Assembly: GCA_947479935.1 (NCBI GenBank)
Contig: CANKBG010000007.1
Span: forward strand, 29,264-93,263
Length of the DNA stretch: 64,000 nt
Source of the DNA: Comamonadaceae bacterium
Lineage (GTDB): Bacteria > Pseudomonadota > Gammaproteobacteria > Burkholderiales > Burkholderiaceae_C
Direction of reading: 5' to 3'
Below the pieces are notes generated by a model that had not been told where the DNA came from, ran no database searches, and saw only the letters and a program-made list of their open reading frames with translations. The translations under genes and the position numbers were made by a program. This document shows, in pieces, positions 11,606 to 23,224 of this stretch; the first letter of the stretch is position 1; every line of letters starts with the position of its first letter.

Positions 11606-12672
11606 TGAAACAATTCAAAATTGCATGCATCCCAGGCGATGGCATCGGGCAGGAAGTGATTCCTGCTTCACAAGTGGTACTTGAGGCGCTTGCCGAAGGA
11701 CAAAGCCAGTTCAGTTTTGAATTTAAATCGTTTGATTGGGGCGGCGATTACTACCGACAACATGGCGTCATGATGCCCGCCGATGGCCTTGATGCACTGC
11801 GGCCCATGGATGCCATTTTGTTTGGTTCTGCGGGCGACCCACAAATTCCAGACCACATCACCTTGTGGGGACTGCGTCTCAAAATTTGCCAAGGTTTTGA
11901 TCAGTACGCCAATGTGCGCCCAACGCGCATTTTGCCGGGCATTGATGCCCCCCTAAAGCGATGCACTCCTGAGCAACTCAACTGGGTCATTGTCCGTGAA
12001 AATTCTGAAGGCGAATATGCGGGTGTGGGCGGTAGAGCTCATCAAGGCCACCCCATTGAAGTGGCCACCGATGTGTCCATGATGACCCGCGTGGGCGTGC
12101 AGCGCATCATGCGTTATGCCTTCAAGTTGGCGCAATCACGGCCGCGCAAGTTGCTCACCGTGGTCACCAAATCTAACGCGCAGCGCCATGCCATGGTGAT
12201 GTGGGATGAAATTGCCAAAGAGGTGAGCTTGGAGTTTCCGGATGTGCGATGGGACAAAGAACTGGTGGACGCGTGCACTGCGCGCATGGTGAATCGGCCT
12301 GCAACGCTAGACACCTTAGTGGCCACCAACTTGCATGCCGATATTCTGAGCGATTTGGCTGCGGCGCTGGCTGGCAGTTTGGGCATCGCGCCCACGGGCA
12401 ACATTGACCCCGAGCGCCGGTATCCCTCCATGTTTGAACCGATACACGGTTCCGCCTTTGACATTATGGGTAAAGGTCTCGCAAACCCTATTGGCAGTTT
12501 TTGGAGTTGTGTGATGATGTTGGAGCACATCGGACTGGATCAGCAGGCTCAGCGTTTAATGCAGGCCATTGAGGCGGTTACCGCCAACCCCAAGTTGCAC
12601 ACTCGCGACTTAGGCGGTGAGGCCACTACGCTACAAGTGACCGAGGCCGTGTGCCAGATGCTTCGGCCCTAA
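11605..12672 (+). CDS. Tartrate dehydrogenase / isocitrate-isopropylmalate dehydrogenase family
   Basis: IACIPGDGIGQEVIPA...; 355 aa; ICDH/IMDH family pattern NLHADILSDLAAALAGSLG. Confidence 0.88.
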   Translation: MKQFKIACIPGDGIGQEVIPASQVVLEALAEGQSQFSFEFKSFDWGGDYYRQHGVMMPADGLDALRPMDAILFGSAGDPQIPDHITLWGLRLKICQGFDQYANVRPTRILPGIDAPLKRCTPEQLNWVIVRENSEGEYAGVGGRAHQGHPIEVATDVSMMTRVGVQRIMRYAFKLAQSRPRKLLTVVTKSNAQRHAMVMWDEIAKEVSLEFPDVRWDKELVDACTARMVNRPATLDTLVATNLHADILSDLAAALAGSLGIAPTGNIDPERRYPSMFEPIHGSAFDIMGKGLANPIGSFWSCVMMLEHIGLDQQAQRLMQAIEAVTANPKLHTRDLGGEATTLQVTEAVCQMLRP

Positions 12673-12705
12673 CAAATTCATCATCATCCAGATGCAGGAG
12701 ACAAA

Positions 12706-13683
12706 ATGGAAAAGAAAATAAAGTTTTGGTTGAGTGCAGTGAGCCTCAGTTTGACAAGCTTGATGCCGCATCAAGCATCGGCACAAGCCATGCCCGCTTG
12801 CCCAGAGAAAAACGTCATGTATTGGCAGGCATTTCCTCCGGGCGGCGAATCTGATTTGTCTGCAAGGCATCAGCAAGTGGTGCTTAAAAAGAAATGCGGC
12901 GCCATTGATACCATCATTCAATACAAGGCTGGCGCTGGCGGCGGCCTCATGTGGGCTCAAATGAACAATCTGCCAGGCGATGGCCTCAATGTGGTGGGCA
13001 TCAATTTGCCGCACATTGTGTTTCAGCCCATCGAAGGTGAAGTTCAATACAAAACCGCCGACATCACACCCGTTTTTTGGTTTCATTACACCCCTGATGT
13101 GTTGGTAGTTCCAGAAAGCAGTCCCATTAAAAACTTTGCTGAGTTCATTGCCGCGGCCAAACAGTCTCCCGGCAAAATGAACTTGGGTGGCTCGGGCTTG
13201 AACTCCGCTAACCATGCCGCGCATGAACGTTTGAATGCGGCCTTTGGTATCAAGAGCACCTATGTGCCCTACAAAGGCACTGGCGATATGTCGATGGCAG
13301 TTGTCGGCGCGCAAATCGATGGCGCTGTGACCTACACACCTTTTGCTATTGCCAATCGCGGCAAAGTTCGCGCCTTGGCTGTGGCCATGGAAAAACGCCA
13401 CCCCCTCATGCCAAACGTGCCTACCTTTAGAGAGCTGGGCGTCGATTGGATTGACGGCGCTTATCGCGGCGTGGGTGTGCCAAAGTCAACCTCACCAGAG
13501 GCGCGCAAAAAATTGTCAGACATGTGGCTGGCTTTGAACAACGATCCTGAAATGAAAGAGCTTGCCGCCAAGAGCGGCTTCGAGTTGGTCAACATTGGCA
13601 CCGATCAAATGGACGCCTTCATGAAAGAGCGAATTGCTTTGTACATTGAAGGCGCCAAACGTTTGGGCTTGGGTAAAAAGTAA
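12706..13683 (+). CDS. Bug-family (tripartite tricarboxylate) solute-binding protein
   Basis: Signal peptide plus Bug/TctC-type fold signatures (GGSGLNSANHAAHERLNAAFGIKSTYVPYKGTGD). Confidence 0.82.
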   Translation: MEKKIKFWLSAVSLSLTSLMPHQASAQAMPACPEKNVMYWQAFPPGGESDLSARHQQVVLKKKCGAIDTIIQYKAGAGGGLMWAQMNNLPGDGLNVVGINLPHIVFQPIEGEVQYKTADITPVFWFHYTPDVLVVPESSPIKNFAEFIAAAKQSPGKMNLGGSGLNSANHAAHERLNAAFGIKSTYVPYKGTGDMSMAVVGAQIDGAVTYTPFAIANRGKVRALAVAMEKRHPLMPNVPTFRELGVDWIDGAYRGVGVPKSTSPEARKKLSDMWLALNNDPEMKELAAKSGFELVNIGTDQMDAFMKERIALYIEGAKRLGLGKK

Positions 13684-13705
13684 ACCTGTGAAACAAGGAG
13701 ACAAG

Positions 13706-14692
13706 ATGCGTTCAATTTTTTCAAAGTGGAAACAAATTTTCACGGGCACATTGATTGCGATGGCACTGCCGATCAGTGTCATGGCGCAGGCCTACCCCAC
13801 CAAACCCATCAAAATGATTGTGCCGTTCCCCGCGGGCGGTACCACTGACATCGTGGCTCGCATCATTGCGCAAAAGATGACTGAGTCGATGGGGCAACCC
13901 GTCACGGTTGACAACAAGGGTGGTGCTGGCGGCAACATTGGCGCAGACCTCATGGCCAAAGCCGCACCCGACGGTTACACCATCATGATGCACAACCTGT
14001 CCTTTCCATTGGCAGCAGTTGCACAAGCGCTGGCAAACCGTGCCCCCTTCAATGTGGACACAGATTTTGCAGGTGTTTCTATTGCGGTTTATGTGCCCTT
14101 CATTTGGACTTCCAGCCCATCAGTGCCAGCCAAAGACCTCAAAGAACTTGCCAACCTTTTGAAAAGCAACAAGGCTTTGCAATACAACTACGGCTCTACA
14201 GGCCCAGGCTCCACCATGCACGTACTGGGTGAAGCTTACAAAAAAGAAGCTGGCATCAGCATGGAGCACATCCCCTTCAAAGGTGCTGCGCCCTTAAAGC
14301 AAGAACTGTTGGCTGGCCGATTGCAAGTGGGTGGTGATCAGTTGTCCTCTTCTTTGGCAGAAGTAAAAGCTGGCACCTTGAAAGCCTTGGCCACAACCGC
14401 TTCTAAGCGCATTCCTGGTTTGCCTGATGTGCCTACTGTCAAAGAGTTGGGCTATCCCAACTTGGAATTGGAAGGCTGGAACGGTGTGTTTGCACCCGCC
14501 AAAACACCCAAAGACATCATTGACCGTTTGAACAAAGAAATTATTGCGGCCGTCAAGCATCCTGACGTGGTGAAACGCTTGAACGAACTGGGCGCTGAAG
14601 GCGTTGGCTCAACACCTGCTGCGCAAGATGCCATGTTGCGCAAGCAGATGGACCAATTCCGAGCCATCATCCGTGAGATGAAACTCGAATAA
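13706..14692 (+). CDS. Bug-family (tripartite tricarboxylate) solute-binding protein
   Basis: AQAYPTKPIKMIVPFPAGGTTDIVARIIAQKM... canonical Bug protein N-terminus. Confidence 0.93.
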   Translation: MRSIFSKWKQIFTGTLIAMALPISVMAQAYPTKPIKMIVPFPAGGTTDIVARIIAQKMTESMGQPVTVDNKGGAGGNIGADLMAKAAPDGYTIMMHNLSFPLAAVAQALANRAPFNVDTDFAGVSIAVYVPFIWTSSPSVPAKDLKELANLLKSNKALQYNYGSTGPGSTMHVLGEAYKKEAGISMEHIPFKGAAPLKQELLAGRLQVGGDQLSSSLAEVKAGTLKALATTASKRIPGLPDVPTVKELGYPNLELEGWNGVFAPAKTPKDIIDRLNKEIIAAVKHPDVVKRLNELGAEGVGSTPAAQDAMLRKQMDQFRAIIREMKLE

Positions 14693-14710
14693 CCCACAAA
14701 CGCCAAGGCC

Positions 14711-15604
14711 TTACTTTGAGTGAGCGCCTTGGCCAAGCCACCAAACTGGCAGTTGCGTGCAGTCTTTGCCGTCTAGGCCAGCGTCTGCAGCCTGGTTAAA
14801 TTTTTGCAAGGCCATGGTGGTCAATGGCAACTCTCTTTGGTTTGTTTGTGCCAATGCAAGCATGGTTCGCATGTCTTTGCGCATGGTGGCCACATCAACA
14901 GTTACTGTGTCATTTTTTTGATGGCCCAAGGCTTGAACCAGCAAGGGGCCACGCACCTTCAGCATATTGGGTCCACCTGAACTTTCAGACAATATGTCGA
15001 CCACCCTTTGAGGATCAAGTTTCAGATGATCAATCAAGGACAGCGCTTCGCCCAAGGTTTGCCAGTAAACCATGAGGGGCAAGTTGACGGCCATCTTCAT
15101 GGTCGACCCAGCGCCGTAAGTACCCACATGTTCAACGCGTTTGCACAGGTGTTCTAACAAAGATTGAACCTTGGCCAGGTCGGCTGCATGACCACCTACA
15201 AACCCAAGCAATTTACCTTCCTTGGCGGGGCCAATGCTGCCACCCACAGGACACTCTAAATAAGCAGCGCCAACGGCTTGCACTCGCAACGCCAACTCTG
15301 GCGGCTTGGTAGGATTGACGGTACTCATGTCAATGAACATGGGATGTCCCCCTGCGCCAGACAAGAGGCCCTCTGCGCCAGAGTAAACATCGTCGATGGC
15401 GGCTTCATTGGTAAGAAGGGTGATGACGGTGTCCACCGACTCGGCCAACAACTTAGGCGTGTTTGCCCACTGTGCACCCGCACTCAAGAGGGCGCTGGCT
15501 TTGTCGGAGGTTCTGTTCCACACAGTGACCGAGTAGCCGAGCCCCAATAGGCGAGAACCAAGGGCATTGCCCATTTTGCCAATACCTGCGATACCAACTT
15601 TCAT
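14711..15604 (-). CDS. NAD(P)-dependent oxidoreductase, 3-hydroxyisobutyrate dehydrogenase family
   Basis: MKVGIAGIGKMGNALGSRLLGLGYSVTVWNRT; FIDMSTVNP. Confidence 0.9.
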   Translation of the reverse strand: MKVGIAGIGKMGNALGSRLLGLGYSVTVWNRTSDKASALLSAGAQWANTPKLLAESVDTVITLLTNEAAIDDVYSGAEGLLSGAGGHPMFIDMSTVNPTKPPELALRVQAVGAAYLECPVGGSIGPAKEGKLLGFVGGHAADLAKVQSLLEHLCKRVEHVGTYGAGSTMKMAVNLPLMVYWQTLGEALSLIDHLKLDPQRVVDILSESSGGPNMLKVRGPLLVQALGHQKNDTVTVDVATMRKDMRTMLALAQTNQRELPLTTMALQKFNQAADAGLDGKDCTQLPVWWLGQGAHSK

Positions 15605-15828
15605 ATTGTTCTCCAATTGCGATGAATAGATTTACTTCGAAATATGACCCATTGGCCGTTGATCAATGCGTCTGTTTTAAGGAGAGGGGGGTCTTTGAGC
15701 AGGGCCAAAGGGGATATTTTCATGTCCATAGAAGTCTCCAAAGGGATTTTTGAGTCAAATCAATCCGTATTTGCAATCTTATAATGGAAAGTTGCGCCCA
15801 GTGCGGCTTTAAAAAAGATACCCCTGCC

Positions 15829-18453
15829 ATGAGCACACCTGTTATTTCTGTTGCTGAAATTCGCAAAACATTCCTCGACTTTTTTGCGTCCAAAGGACAT
15901 ACCGTGGTGGCGTCTAGCCCCTTGGTGCCTGGCAACGACCCCACCTTGATGTTCACCAACTCTGGAATGGTTCAGTTCAAGGATGTTTTTTTGGGCTCTG
16001 ACAAACGCAGTTATGTGCGAGCCGCTTCGGTTCAAGCTTGTTTGCGCGCAGGTGGCAAGCACAACGATTTGGAAAATGTGGGCTACACCGCACGTCACCA
16101 TACCTTTTTTGAAATGTTGGGAAACTGGAGCTTTGGCGATTACTTCAAGCGCGACAGTTTGAAGTGGGCTTGGGAATTGCTCACGCAGGTTTACAAATTG
16201 CCTGCCGACAAATTGTGGGCCACAGTCTACATTGAGGACGACGAAGCCTACGACATTTGGACTAAAGAAATTGGACTGCCTCCCGAGCGTGTGGTGCGGA
16301 TTGGCGACAACAAAGGCGGGCGCTACATGTCCGACAATTTTTGGATGATGGCTGACACCGGTCCGTGTGGCCCTTGCTCTGAAATTTTTTACGATCACGG
16401 CCCCGATATTGCGGGCGGCCCGCCTGGCAGCCCTGAGCAAGACGGCGATCGCTACATTGAAATTTGGAACAACGTGTTCATGCAGTTCGACATGCAACCT
16501 GACGGCAGTGTGAAAAACTTGCCCGCACCCTGCGTTGACACGGGCATGGGCTTAGAGCGATTGGCCGCCATTCTTCAGCACGTGCACAGCAATTACGAAA
16601 TTGATATTTTTGAGGCACTCATCAAAGCGGCATCGCGCGAAACGGGCTGCACCGATTTACAAAACAAATCATTGCGCGTGATTGCGGACCACATTCGCGC
16701 CACAGCCTTCTTGGTGAGTGATGGTGTGGTGCCCAGCAACGAAGGCCGCGGCTATGTGCAGCGCCGCATTGTGCGTCGTGCCATTCGTCATGGTTACAAA
16801 CTCGGTCAGAAAACACCTTTCTTTCACAAGTTGGTGCCTGACTTGGTCAAGCTGATGGGCGCGGCTTATCCCAGCTTGGCATCTCAAGAAAAACGCATCA
16901 CCGATATTTTGAAAGCGGAAGAAGAGCGCTTCTTTGAAACCCTTGAAGTAGGCATGCAGATTTTGGACGCAGCCCTTGAAGGCGGCGTCAAAGTGCTGCC
17001 TGGTGAAGTCGCCTTTAAGTTGCACGATACCTATGGCTTCCCATTGGACTTATCTGCCGACGTTTGCCGCGAGCGCGATTTGAGCGTCGACGAAGCTGGC
17101 TTTGCAGCGGCCATGGAGCGTCAAAAGTCCCAAGCCCGTGCGGCAGGTAAATTTAAAATGGACCGTGCCTTGGAATACACCGGCGCTGGCAACATCTTCG
17201 TTGGGTACGACGAATTGCAAGCTACCGCCAAAGTGTTGGCGCTGTATGTGGATGGCACACCTGCAAGTGAACTGAAGGCTGGCCAAAACGGCGTGGTGGT
17301 GTTGGACACCACCCCTTTCTATGCAGAGTCGGGCGGTCAAGTGGGTGATCAAGGTCTATTGCAAACTGCTGGGGCCAAATTTGAAGTGGCCGACACCTTG
17401 AAAATCAAAGCCGATGTGTTTGGTCATCATGGCGAGTTGCTGCAGGGTAGCTTGAAAGTGGGCGACGCTGTGCAAGCACAAGTCAATATTGAAGTGCGTG
17501 CAGCCACCGTGCGCAACCACTCCGCCACCCACTTGATGCACAAAGCGTTGCGTGAAGTGTTGGGCGATCATGTACAGCAAAAAGGCTCCTTGGTGAACGC
17601 AGAGCGGACTCGTTTTGACTTTGCGCATAACTCACCCATGACTGACGAACAAATTTTGGCCATTGAAGCCAAAGTGAATCAAGAAATTTGGGCCAATCCC
17701 GCCACGCACGCGCGCGTGATGGACATTGAGGCGGCTCAAAAAATCGGTGCCATGATGTTGTTTGGCGAGAAGTACGGCGAGACGGTGCGCGTCTTGGACA
17801 TCGGTTCTAGCCGAGAGTTGTGCGGTGGCGTGCACGTGAACCGCACCGGTGACATTGGTTTGTTCAAAGTGGTGGCAGAAAGCGGCGTGGCTGCGGGTGT
17901 GCGACGCATTGAAGCCGTGACGGGCGGTCATGCGCTTGCTTACTTGCAGTCATTGGAGTCTACAGTTTCCAAGGCTGCTGGCAGTCTGAAAGCATCGCCG
18001 GCTGAACTGAACAGCCGCATTGCCCAAGTCTTGGACCAAGTGAAATCCTTAGAAAAAGAAATGGCTGCGCTTAAAGGCAAATTGGCTTCGTCGCAAGGCG
18101 ATGAGATCATGACGCAGGCTGTAGATGTTAAAGGCGTCAAAGTGCTGTCAGCATTGTTGCCTGGAGCCGATGCCAAAACATTGCGCGACACCATGGACAA
18201 GTTGAAAGACAAACTCAAAACCGCCGTCATCGTTCTGGCCGCTGTGGATGGTGGCAAAGTTCAATTGGCGGCTGGCGTCACGTCAGATACCACAGGCAAA
18301 GTAAAGGCGGGTGAGTTGGTCAACTTTGTGGCTCAGCAAGTGGGCGGCAAAGGCGGCGGTAAGTCAGATATGGCCATGGCGGGTGGTACTGATGCCACCA
18401 ACCTGAATGCGGCTTTGGGCGGTGTGCAGGCTTGGGTGACAGAGCGTTTGTGA
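15829..18453 (+). CDS. alaS: Alanine--tRNA ligase
   Basis: Full-length Ala[44 protein letters not shown] editing site. TATAAT at 15780-15785 argues for the downstream start. Confidence 0.98.
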   Translation: MSTPVISVAEIRKTFLDFFASKGHTVVASSPLVPGNDPTLMFTNSGMVQFKDVFLGSDKRSYVRAASVQACLRAGGKHNDLENVGYTARHHTFFEMLGNWSFGDYFKRDSLKWAWELLTQVYKLPADKLWATVYIEDDEAYDIWTKEIGLPPERVVRIGDNKGGRYMSDNFWMMADTGPCGPCSEIFYDHGPDIAGGPPGSPEQDGDRYIEIWNNVFMQFDMQPDGSVKNLPAPCVDTGMGLERLAAILQHVHSNYEIDIFEALIKAASRETGCTDLQNKSLRVIADHIRATAFLVSDGVVPSNEGRGYVQRRIVRRAIRHGYKLGQKTPFFHKLVPDLVKLMGAAYPSLASQEKRITDILKAEEERFFETLEVGMQILDAALEGGVKVLPGEVAFKLHDTYGFPLDLSADVCRERDLSVDEAGFAAAMERQKSQARAAGKFKMDRALEYTGAGNIFVGYDELQATAKVLALYVDGTPASELKAGQNGVVVLDTTPFYAESGGQVGDQGLLQTAGAKFEVADTLKIKADVFGHHGELLQGSLKVGDAVQAQVNIEVRAATVRNHSATHLMHKALREVLGDHVQQKGSLVNAERTRFDFAHNSPMTDEQILAIEAKVNQEIWANPATHARVMDIEAAQKIGAMMLFGEKYGETVRVLDIGSSRELCGGVHVNRTGDIGLFKVVAESGVAAGVRRIEAVTGGHALAYLQSLESTVSKAAGSLKASPAELNSRIAQVLDQVKSLEKEMAALKGKLASSQGDEIMTQAVDVKGVKVLSALLPGADAKTLRDTMDKLKDKLKTAVIVLAAVDGGKVQLAAGVTSDTTGKVKAGELVNFVAQQVGGKGGGKSDMAMAGGTDATNLNAALGGVQAWVTERL

Positions 18454-18456
18454 TTT

Positions 18457-19458
18457 TTATCGCAAAGCTGCCAATTGCCTTGAGCTTTGGAAACTTTTTG
18501 AAGTGCCAGTCACAGGATCTTTGAAAGCGATTGCTCTGGCTAACAGCTGCAAAGGCGCATTGAAATCATCGTCTTCATTAGCGTCTCTCAGTACTTCAGG
18601 ATAAAACTGATCGTTCATCAAAGGCAATCCTAAGGCATTCATATGGACGCGCAACTGATGGCGTTGACCGGTCACAGGTTTCAGTAAATATCTGGCCAGC
18701 GGCGTTGCGCTTGCGTTGTCATGGGTTGATTCAATCAAATGGGTGTGCAATCGCTCGACGCAATCCATCCAAGTTTCACTGTTGAACTCTGATGAGTCTT
18801 GATGCTCGAGGCTGGCAACTTCACGCATCCTGAAAAACTGCGAGTCTTCTAGCACCATGCTGCGATAAACAAGCGGAAATTGGAGAGGGCGTGCAGAAGT
18901 TTCAGGCGCCCCCGCAATGGCTTCATAGGTTTTCTCAACCTGCTGAAGTCTGAACAATTCTTGGTAGGCATTGCGATCTTGTGCACGAACACTGAACAGC
19001 ACCAAGCCAGCTGTTTCTCGGTCGATCCGGTGCAGGGGAGAGAGCTCTGGCAAATTCAATTGATGCTTGAGTTGAACCAACAAGCTTTGTTGAACATAAC
19101 GGCCGCCAGGCGTGACGGGCATGAAGTGCGGTTTGTCGGCCACCACCAAATGGTCATCTTGAAAAATAACTTTTGCTTGGAACGGTAAAACGGGTTCGTT
19201 TTGAATGCTGCGGTAGTAGTGAAGATGAGATTCAGGACGCAGACTGTCTTGTGGTGCCATTTCGCGCCCCGCAGCATTCAAAATTTCACCTGCTTCAAAT
19301 CTCTGCTGCCATTCTTCGCGAGAAATAGCACTGAATTTTTGCGTTAAAAATTCAATGGCACACAGCGTTGTGTTGGCGGGAATGCCCACCGTGCTGGGGC
19401 CCACACCATTTTTAACCGGCGGCTTAAATCCGTTTGAAGACGACATCCCACACACCAT
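18457..19458 (-). CDS. RluA-family RNA pseudouridine synthase
   Basis: [16 protein letters not shown] catalytic HRLD-like motif; [20 protein letters not shown]. Confidence 0.92.
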   Translation of the reverse strand: MVCGMSSSNGFKPPVKNGVGPSTVGIPANTTLCAIEFLTQKFSAISREEWQQRFEAGEILNAAGREMAPQDSLRPESHLHYYRSIQNEPVLPFQAKVIFQDDHLVVADKPHFMPVTPGGRYVQQSLLVQLKHQLNLPELSPLHRIDRETAGLVLFSVRAQDRNAYQELFRLQQVEKTYEAIAGAPETSARPLQFPLVYRSMVLEDSQFFRMREVASLEHQDSSEFNSETWMDCVERLHTHLIESTHDNASATPLARYLLKPVTGQRHQLRVHMNALGLPLMNDQFYPEVLRDANEDDDFNAPLQLLARAIAFKDPVTGTSKSFQSSRQLAALR

Positions 19459-20161
19459 GTCCTAATTTTAAGCCACGATTTTCAAATTTGGTGAGAGGGC
19501 GATAGTCGGGTTTGACTGCATAGCCGCCTTGCTCGGCGGATGCGGTGTTCCGAAGCATAGGCTCCGCATTGAGCACTTCCAATATTTGCACCGCATAAGG
19601 TTCCCAATCGGTAGCGCAATGCATGTAAGCGCTGGGCTTTAAGCGTGCTGCCAATTTGGCGACCAGCGGACTCTGAATCAGGCGACGTTTGTTGTGTCGT
19701 GACTTGTGCCAAGGATCGGGAAAAAAAATATGTACGCCATCTAACGATGCCAATGGCAACATGTTATCGATTACCTCAACAGCATCGTGTTGCAAGATGC
19801 GAATGTTTTGAATGTCTTGTTCACCAATTCGTTTGAGCAAGGCGCCCACGCCGGGTTCGTGGACTTCGCAGCATAAAAAGTGATCGGAAGGGCGAATCTT
19901 GGCGATGTGAGCGGTGGCTTCGCCCATGCCAAAGCCAATTTCTAAAATGACTGGGGCTGGCGCCGCTGTTAAGTCCTGCACGGCAAACGCCTTGGCCATG
20001 TTCAAAGGTTCTGGTGCATAGGTCAGTAAAAACTCAGGGCCCCAAACTTCAAAAGCTTTGGCTTGGCCTGTAGTGGTGCGGCCAGCGCGCTTCACAAAGC
20101 TCTTGATGTTTTTGGGAAAAGCGACCGAGGCCGGCGCTAGGTTGAAAGAGTCAGAAGTCAT
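19424..20161 (-). CDS. trmB: tRNA (guanine-N7-)-methyltransferase
   Basis: [36 protein letters not shown]. Confidence 0.96.
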   Translation of the reverse strand: MTSDSFNLAPASVAFPKNIKSFVKRAGRTTTGQAKAFEVWGPEFLLTYAPEPLNMAKAFAVQDLTAAPAPVILEIGFGMGEATAHIAKIRPSDHFLCCEVHEPGVGALLKRIGEQDIQNIRILQHDAVEVIDNMLPLASLDGVHIFFPDPWHKSRHNKRRLIQSPLVAKLAARLKPSAYMHCATDWEPYAVQILEVLNAEPMLRNTASAEQGGYAVKPDYRPLTKFENRGLKLGHGVWDVVFKRI

Positions 20162-20170
20162 GCACAGATT

Positions 20171-21094
20171 TTAAGGGGTGACGGGCACGTACTTTTGCGC
20201 CCAATCACGGGCCCAGATGCGGAGGGCTTCCTCGAGGGCTTGATGGTCGTCAGAAGACTTTGTCAGCCTGCTTAAGCCTAGTGCATTTGCCGCTGCCTGC
20301 AGTGCCAGCCAGACATCCTTCGGTGAATTTAAATTCAAAGCCTCGGCACTATGTTGCTTAGACAGCTTTTCGCCGTTGGCGGCCAATACCAATGGTGTGT
20401 GCAGGTAGTGTGGATGTTCAAAATCCAGCGCTTCTTGCAGTAAGTATTGACGTGCCGTGTTGTCCGTCAGGTCTTCACCTCGCACCACATGCGTGATGCC
20501 TTGTGCCGCATCGTCCACCACCACGGCCAGTTGATAAGCCCACAAGCCATCGGCGCGCTGTAAGACAAAGTCACCCACTTTTTCTTGAACATTTTGGAAC
20601 TGAGCGCCTAGTCGACGATCGGTCCAATGAACTTCAGGGCTGCCGCGCCATGCGCTCCATTGCGCCACGTTGAAGCGCCAAGCCCTTGCAGCTTTGCCGT
20701 TTAAACCACTTCTGCAGGTGCCGGGATAAACCGCTGCTTTGTGCCGTTCCAAACTCAAGCCTAGAGAAAATTGTTGGTCCTCAATTTCTTTGCGGGTGCA
20801 AGCACACGGATAGGCCAAGCCTTTTGCAATCAGTTGATCTAGTGCTTGTTGATAGTGTGTTTTTCTTTGTGACTGACAAACGACTTCGCCATCAGAGTGG
20901 AGTCCACACAAAGCAAGTTGTTTCAATATCGTGGCAGCAGCGCCGTCAATGCATCGTGGTCCATCCACATCTTCTATGCGAATCCACCACTCGCCTTGAT
21001 GAGCCCGAGCATCTAGCCAACTGGCCAGTGCCGCCACCAGCGAACCTGCATGCAACTCACCCGTGGGTGAGGGCGCAAATCTTCCGCGAACCAT
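20171..21094 (-). CDS. gluQ: Glutamyl-Q tRNA(Asp) synthetase
   Basis: [28 protein letters not shown]; short GluRS lacking the anticodon-binding domain. Confidence 0.95.
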   Translation of the reverse strand: MVRGRFAPSPTGELHAGSLVAALASWLDARAHQGEWWIRIEDVDGPRCIDGAAATILKQLALCGLHSDGEVVCQSQRKTHYQQALDQLIAKGLAYPCACTRKEIEDQQFSLGLSLERHKAAVYPGTCRSGLNGKAARAWRFNVAQWSAWRGSPEVHWTDRRLGAQFQNVQEKVGDFVLQRADGLWAYQLAVVVDDAAQGITHVVRGEDLTDNTARQYLLQEALDFEHPHYLHTPLVLAANGEKLSKQHSAEALNLNSPKDVWLALQAAANALGLSRLTKSSDDHQALEEALRIWARDWAQKYVPVTP

Positions 21095-21100
21095 TCAGCG

Positions 21101-22165
21101 TTAAAGAGCTGCGAGCGCCAGTTCCAAGCCGGAAATGAACGCATCTTCCACACGGTTGCCAATGCACCAGTCGCCACACAAACCAATGCCTTGCGCTGTG
21201 CTTAGCATGTGTGTGGCACCTAAGGGTTGCAATGTTTTGGCAAAGCGCCACCGGTGCACCTTCACGTGTGCAGGTGTAGCGCGAATGCCAGTAATTTCTG
21301 AAAACGCTTTGAGCAATTTGGCTTCAACGCGTTCGGGCGCATCTTCCAAATGTTCTTGCGACCAAGCTGCACTGGCTTGTACGGTCCAGCGTTCAATCAG
21401 GTCGCGGCCAGGCTTGGACGATTCTCGTGCCAGCCATGCCACACGGTGATGCACGCTTCGTGCGGCGTTCCATTGTGGTCCTAGGGTAATGAGGCCGGGT
21501 TGGACTGCATTGGGAAATGCCACCATCAGGGTCCAGCAAGGTGCGACTTGCACCTTGGCCAGGGCCTCGGCGTTTTCCATTTTGATTTTCGAGTGGCGCA
21601 GCAAGTCAATCGCTTGATCGGAGGGAATGGCTAACAGCACTTGGTCAAAGCCACAGAACACCGATTGCGCGCCTTCAGGCTCTTCGCTGTGCAGCTGCCA
21701 TTGATTGGGGTGCAGTGTGTCGCGTTCTATTTTGAAAATGCGAGATTCAAAATGCAGGGTGTCTGTTTTGACCAAGGGCAGGGCCCAAGCTTTGACCAAG
21801 GCGTTCATGCCCGGTGTCGCCACCCAATGTTTGTCATGTGTGTTTCGCGCAGCTTCCACCAAACGGCCCATGGCATCTAAAACCCTCACCGCATTGGCAC
21901 TCCATGGCTTGCAAATGTTGGGGGTGGTGGCCAAAGCTTGTTCAAAGCGTTGATCACGCACAGTGAAATATTGCGCACCATGATCAAAATTGCCAAAAGT
22001 AGAAGCGCGAGTGGCCATCCGTCCACTGGTACCCTTGCTTTTTTCAAATACCGTCACCCGGTGTCCAGCTTGCATGAGGGTGCGTGCGCAGGCAATACCC
22101 GCCATACCGGCACCTATGATGGCGAAATTTTGCGTGGATTTTTGTGGTGCGTTTGGTTTTGTCAT
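21101..22165 (-). CDS. FAD-dependent oxidoreductase (renalase-like)
   Basis: IIGAGMAGIACARTLMQAGHRVTVFEKSKGTSGRMATR; C-terminal LCGDWCIGNRVEDAFISGLELA. Confidence 0.9.
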   Translation of the reverse strand: MTKPNAPQKSTQNFAIIGAGMAGIACARTLMQAGHRVTVFEKSKGTSGRMATRASTFGNFDHGAQYFTVRDQRFEQALATTPNICKPWSANAVRVLDAMGRLVEAARNTHDKHWVATPGMNALVKAWALPLVKTDTLHFESRIFKIERDTLHPNQWQLHSEEPEGAQSVFCGFDQVLLAIPSDQAIDLLRHSKIKMENAEALAKVQVAPCWTLMVAFPNAVQPGLITLGPQWNAARSVHHRVAWLARESSKPGRDLIERWTVQASAAWSQEHLEDAPERVEAKLLKAFSEITGIRATPAHVKVHRWRFAKTLQPLGATHMLSTAQGIGLCGDWCIGNRVEDAFISGLELALAAL

Positions 22166-22174
22166 GGGGCTACT

Positions 22175-23119
22175 CTACACGCGATGGTGGGGTTGGAGCA
22201 ATGCTTGTTTGGTGATGTCTTGTTTCAACTGCGACAACCACCAAGTTAATGCATGCCCCTCGCTTTTGCGACCGGGATTGCGCCATGCAAATTCAACGGG
22301 GTTGATCCGAGTGACGCGACTGACTTTTTTGGCCACCAGACGCCCAGTATCGAGATAGGGCTTGGCCAAGCTCACGGGCAGAAAGCCACCGCCCAAGCCT
22401 CTCAGCTGGGCCTCTAGTTTGCTTGGCATGTCTGGGACAGTGAAGACATCCTGGCCGCCCAAAAGACCAATGGTGACCCCTTCACCTTGGGGAACCGAGT
22501 CGGCCACAGCCACGGCCCTGTGTTGCTGAATAACGGCGTCGCTTAAAGGTTCTGCGGCCTTGGCCAGCGGGTGATGGGGTGCAACTGCATAGACAAATTG
22601 AACTTGTCCCAATGATTCGTGCAGAATCCCAGTGTGACTGGCGGGCGTCATAAAAACACCGATCGCCAGGTCTGCCTGGCCCGATTTCAATGCCGCCAAA
22701 GTACCTGACAAAGTTTCATATCGAATACGCAGCCGCGTGGGGGGATTGAGGGCAAGAAAGCCTTCGCAAAGCTCCATCAGGACAGAGCGAGAAATGATGC
22801 TGTCGACGGCCACCGTAAAGACAGACTCCCAACCAGTGGCCACGCGTTTGACGCGGTTTGCCAAAGCGTCTACGTCGTGAATCAGCCGTTCAGCTTCCCT
22901 CAGCAATTCTTTGCCAGCCTCTGTGGGTTTGGCCTGACGGCTGCTTCGGTCAAACAGCAAGACATCAAGAGCATCTTCAATTTGCCTCACGCGGTAGGTG
23001 AGAGCGCTAGGGACCAGGCCCCTTTGCCTGGCAGCTGCGGCAAAGCTGCCATTGGCCTCAATGGCCAGCAACATACCCAGGGCGTCAGGTGTGAGGAGGT
23101 CGCGGGGCGGTGTGGACAT
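22175..23119 (-). CDS. LysR family transcriptional regulator
   Basis: DALGMLLAIEANGSFAAAARQRGLVPSALTYRVRQIEDAL wHTH; divergent from a pirin gene; ORF extends to 23152 but MSTPPRDLL at 23119 is the likely start. Confidence 0.93.
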   Translation of the reverse strand: MSTPPRDLLTPDALGMLLAIEANGSFAAAARQRGLVPSALTYRVRQIEDALDVLLFDRSSRQAKPTEAGKELLREAERLIHDVDALANRVKRVATGWESVFTVAVDSIISRSVLMELCEGFLALNPPTRLRIRYETLSGTLAALKSGQADLAIGVFMTPASHTGILHESLGQVQFVYAVAPHHPLAKAAEPLSDAVIQQHRAVAVADSVPQGEGVTIGLLGGQDVFTVPDMPSKLEAQLRGLGGGFLPVSLAKPYLDTGRLVAKKVSRVTRINPVEFAWRNPGRKSEGHALTWWLSQLKQDITKQALLQPHHRV

Positions 23120-23224
23120 TGGTAATTCAAATAATTTGAATGATAACGACAAATTATGATCTCTTTGTTGAAACTATTGCAATTTAAAGTTCAGCCATCG
23201 AATCTTTTTAAAGCAAAAAATTAA

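Noticed and set aside
12631-13401. 256-aa - strand ORF
   Set aside because: Antisense to the Bug-family protein gene; no plausible product.
15760-16497. 245-aa - strand ORF
   Set aside because: Antisense to alaS.
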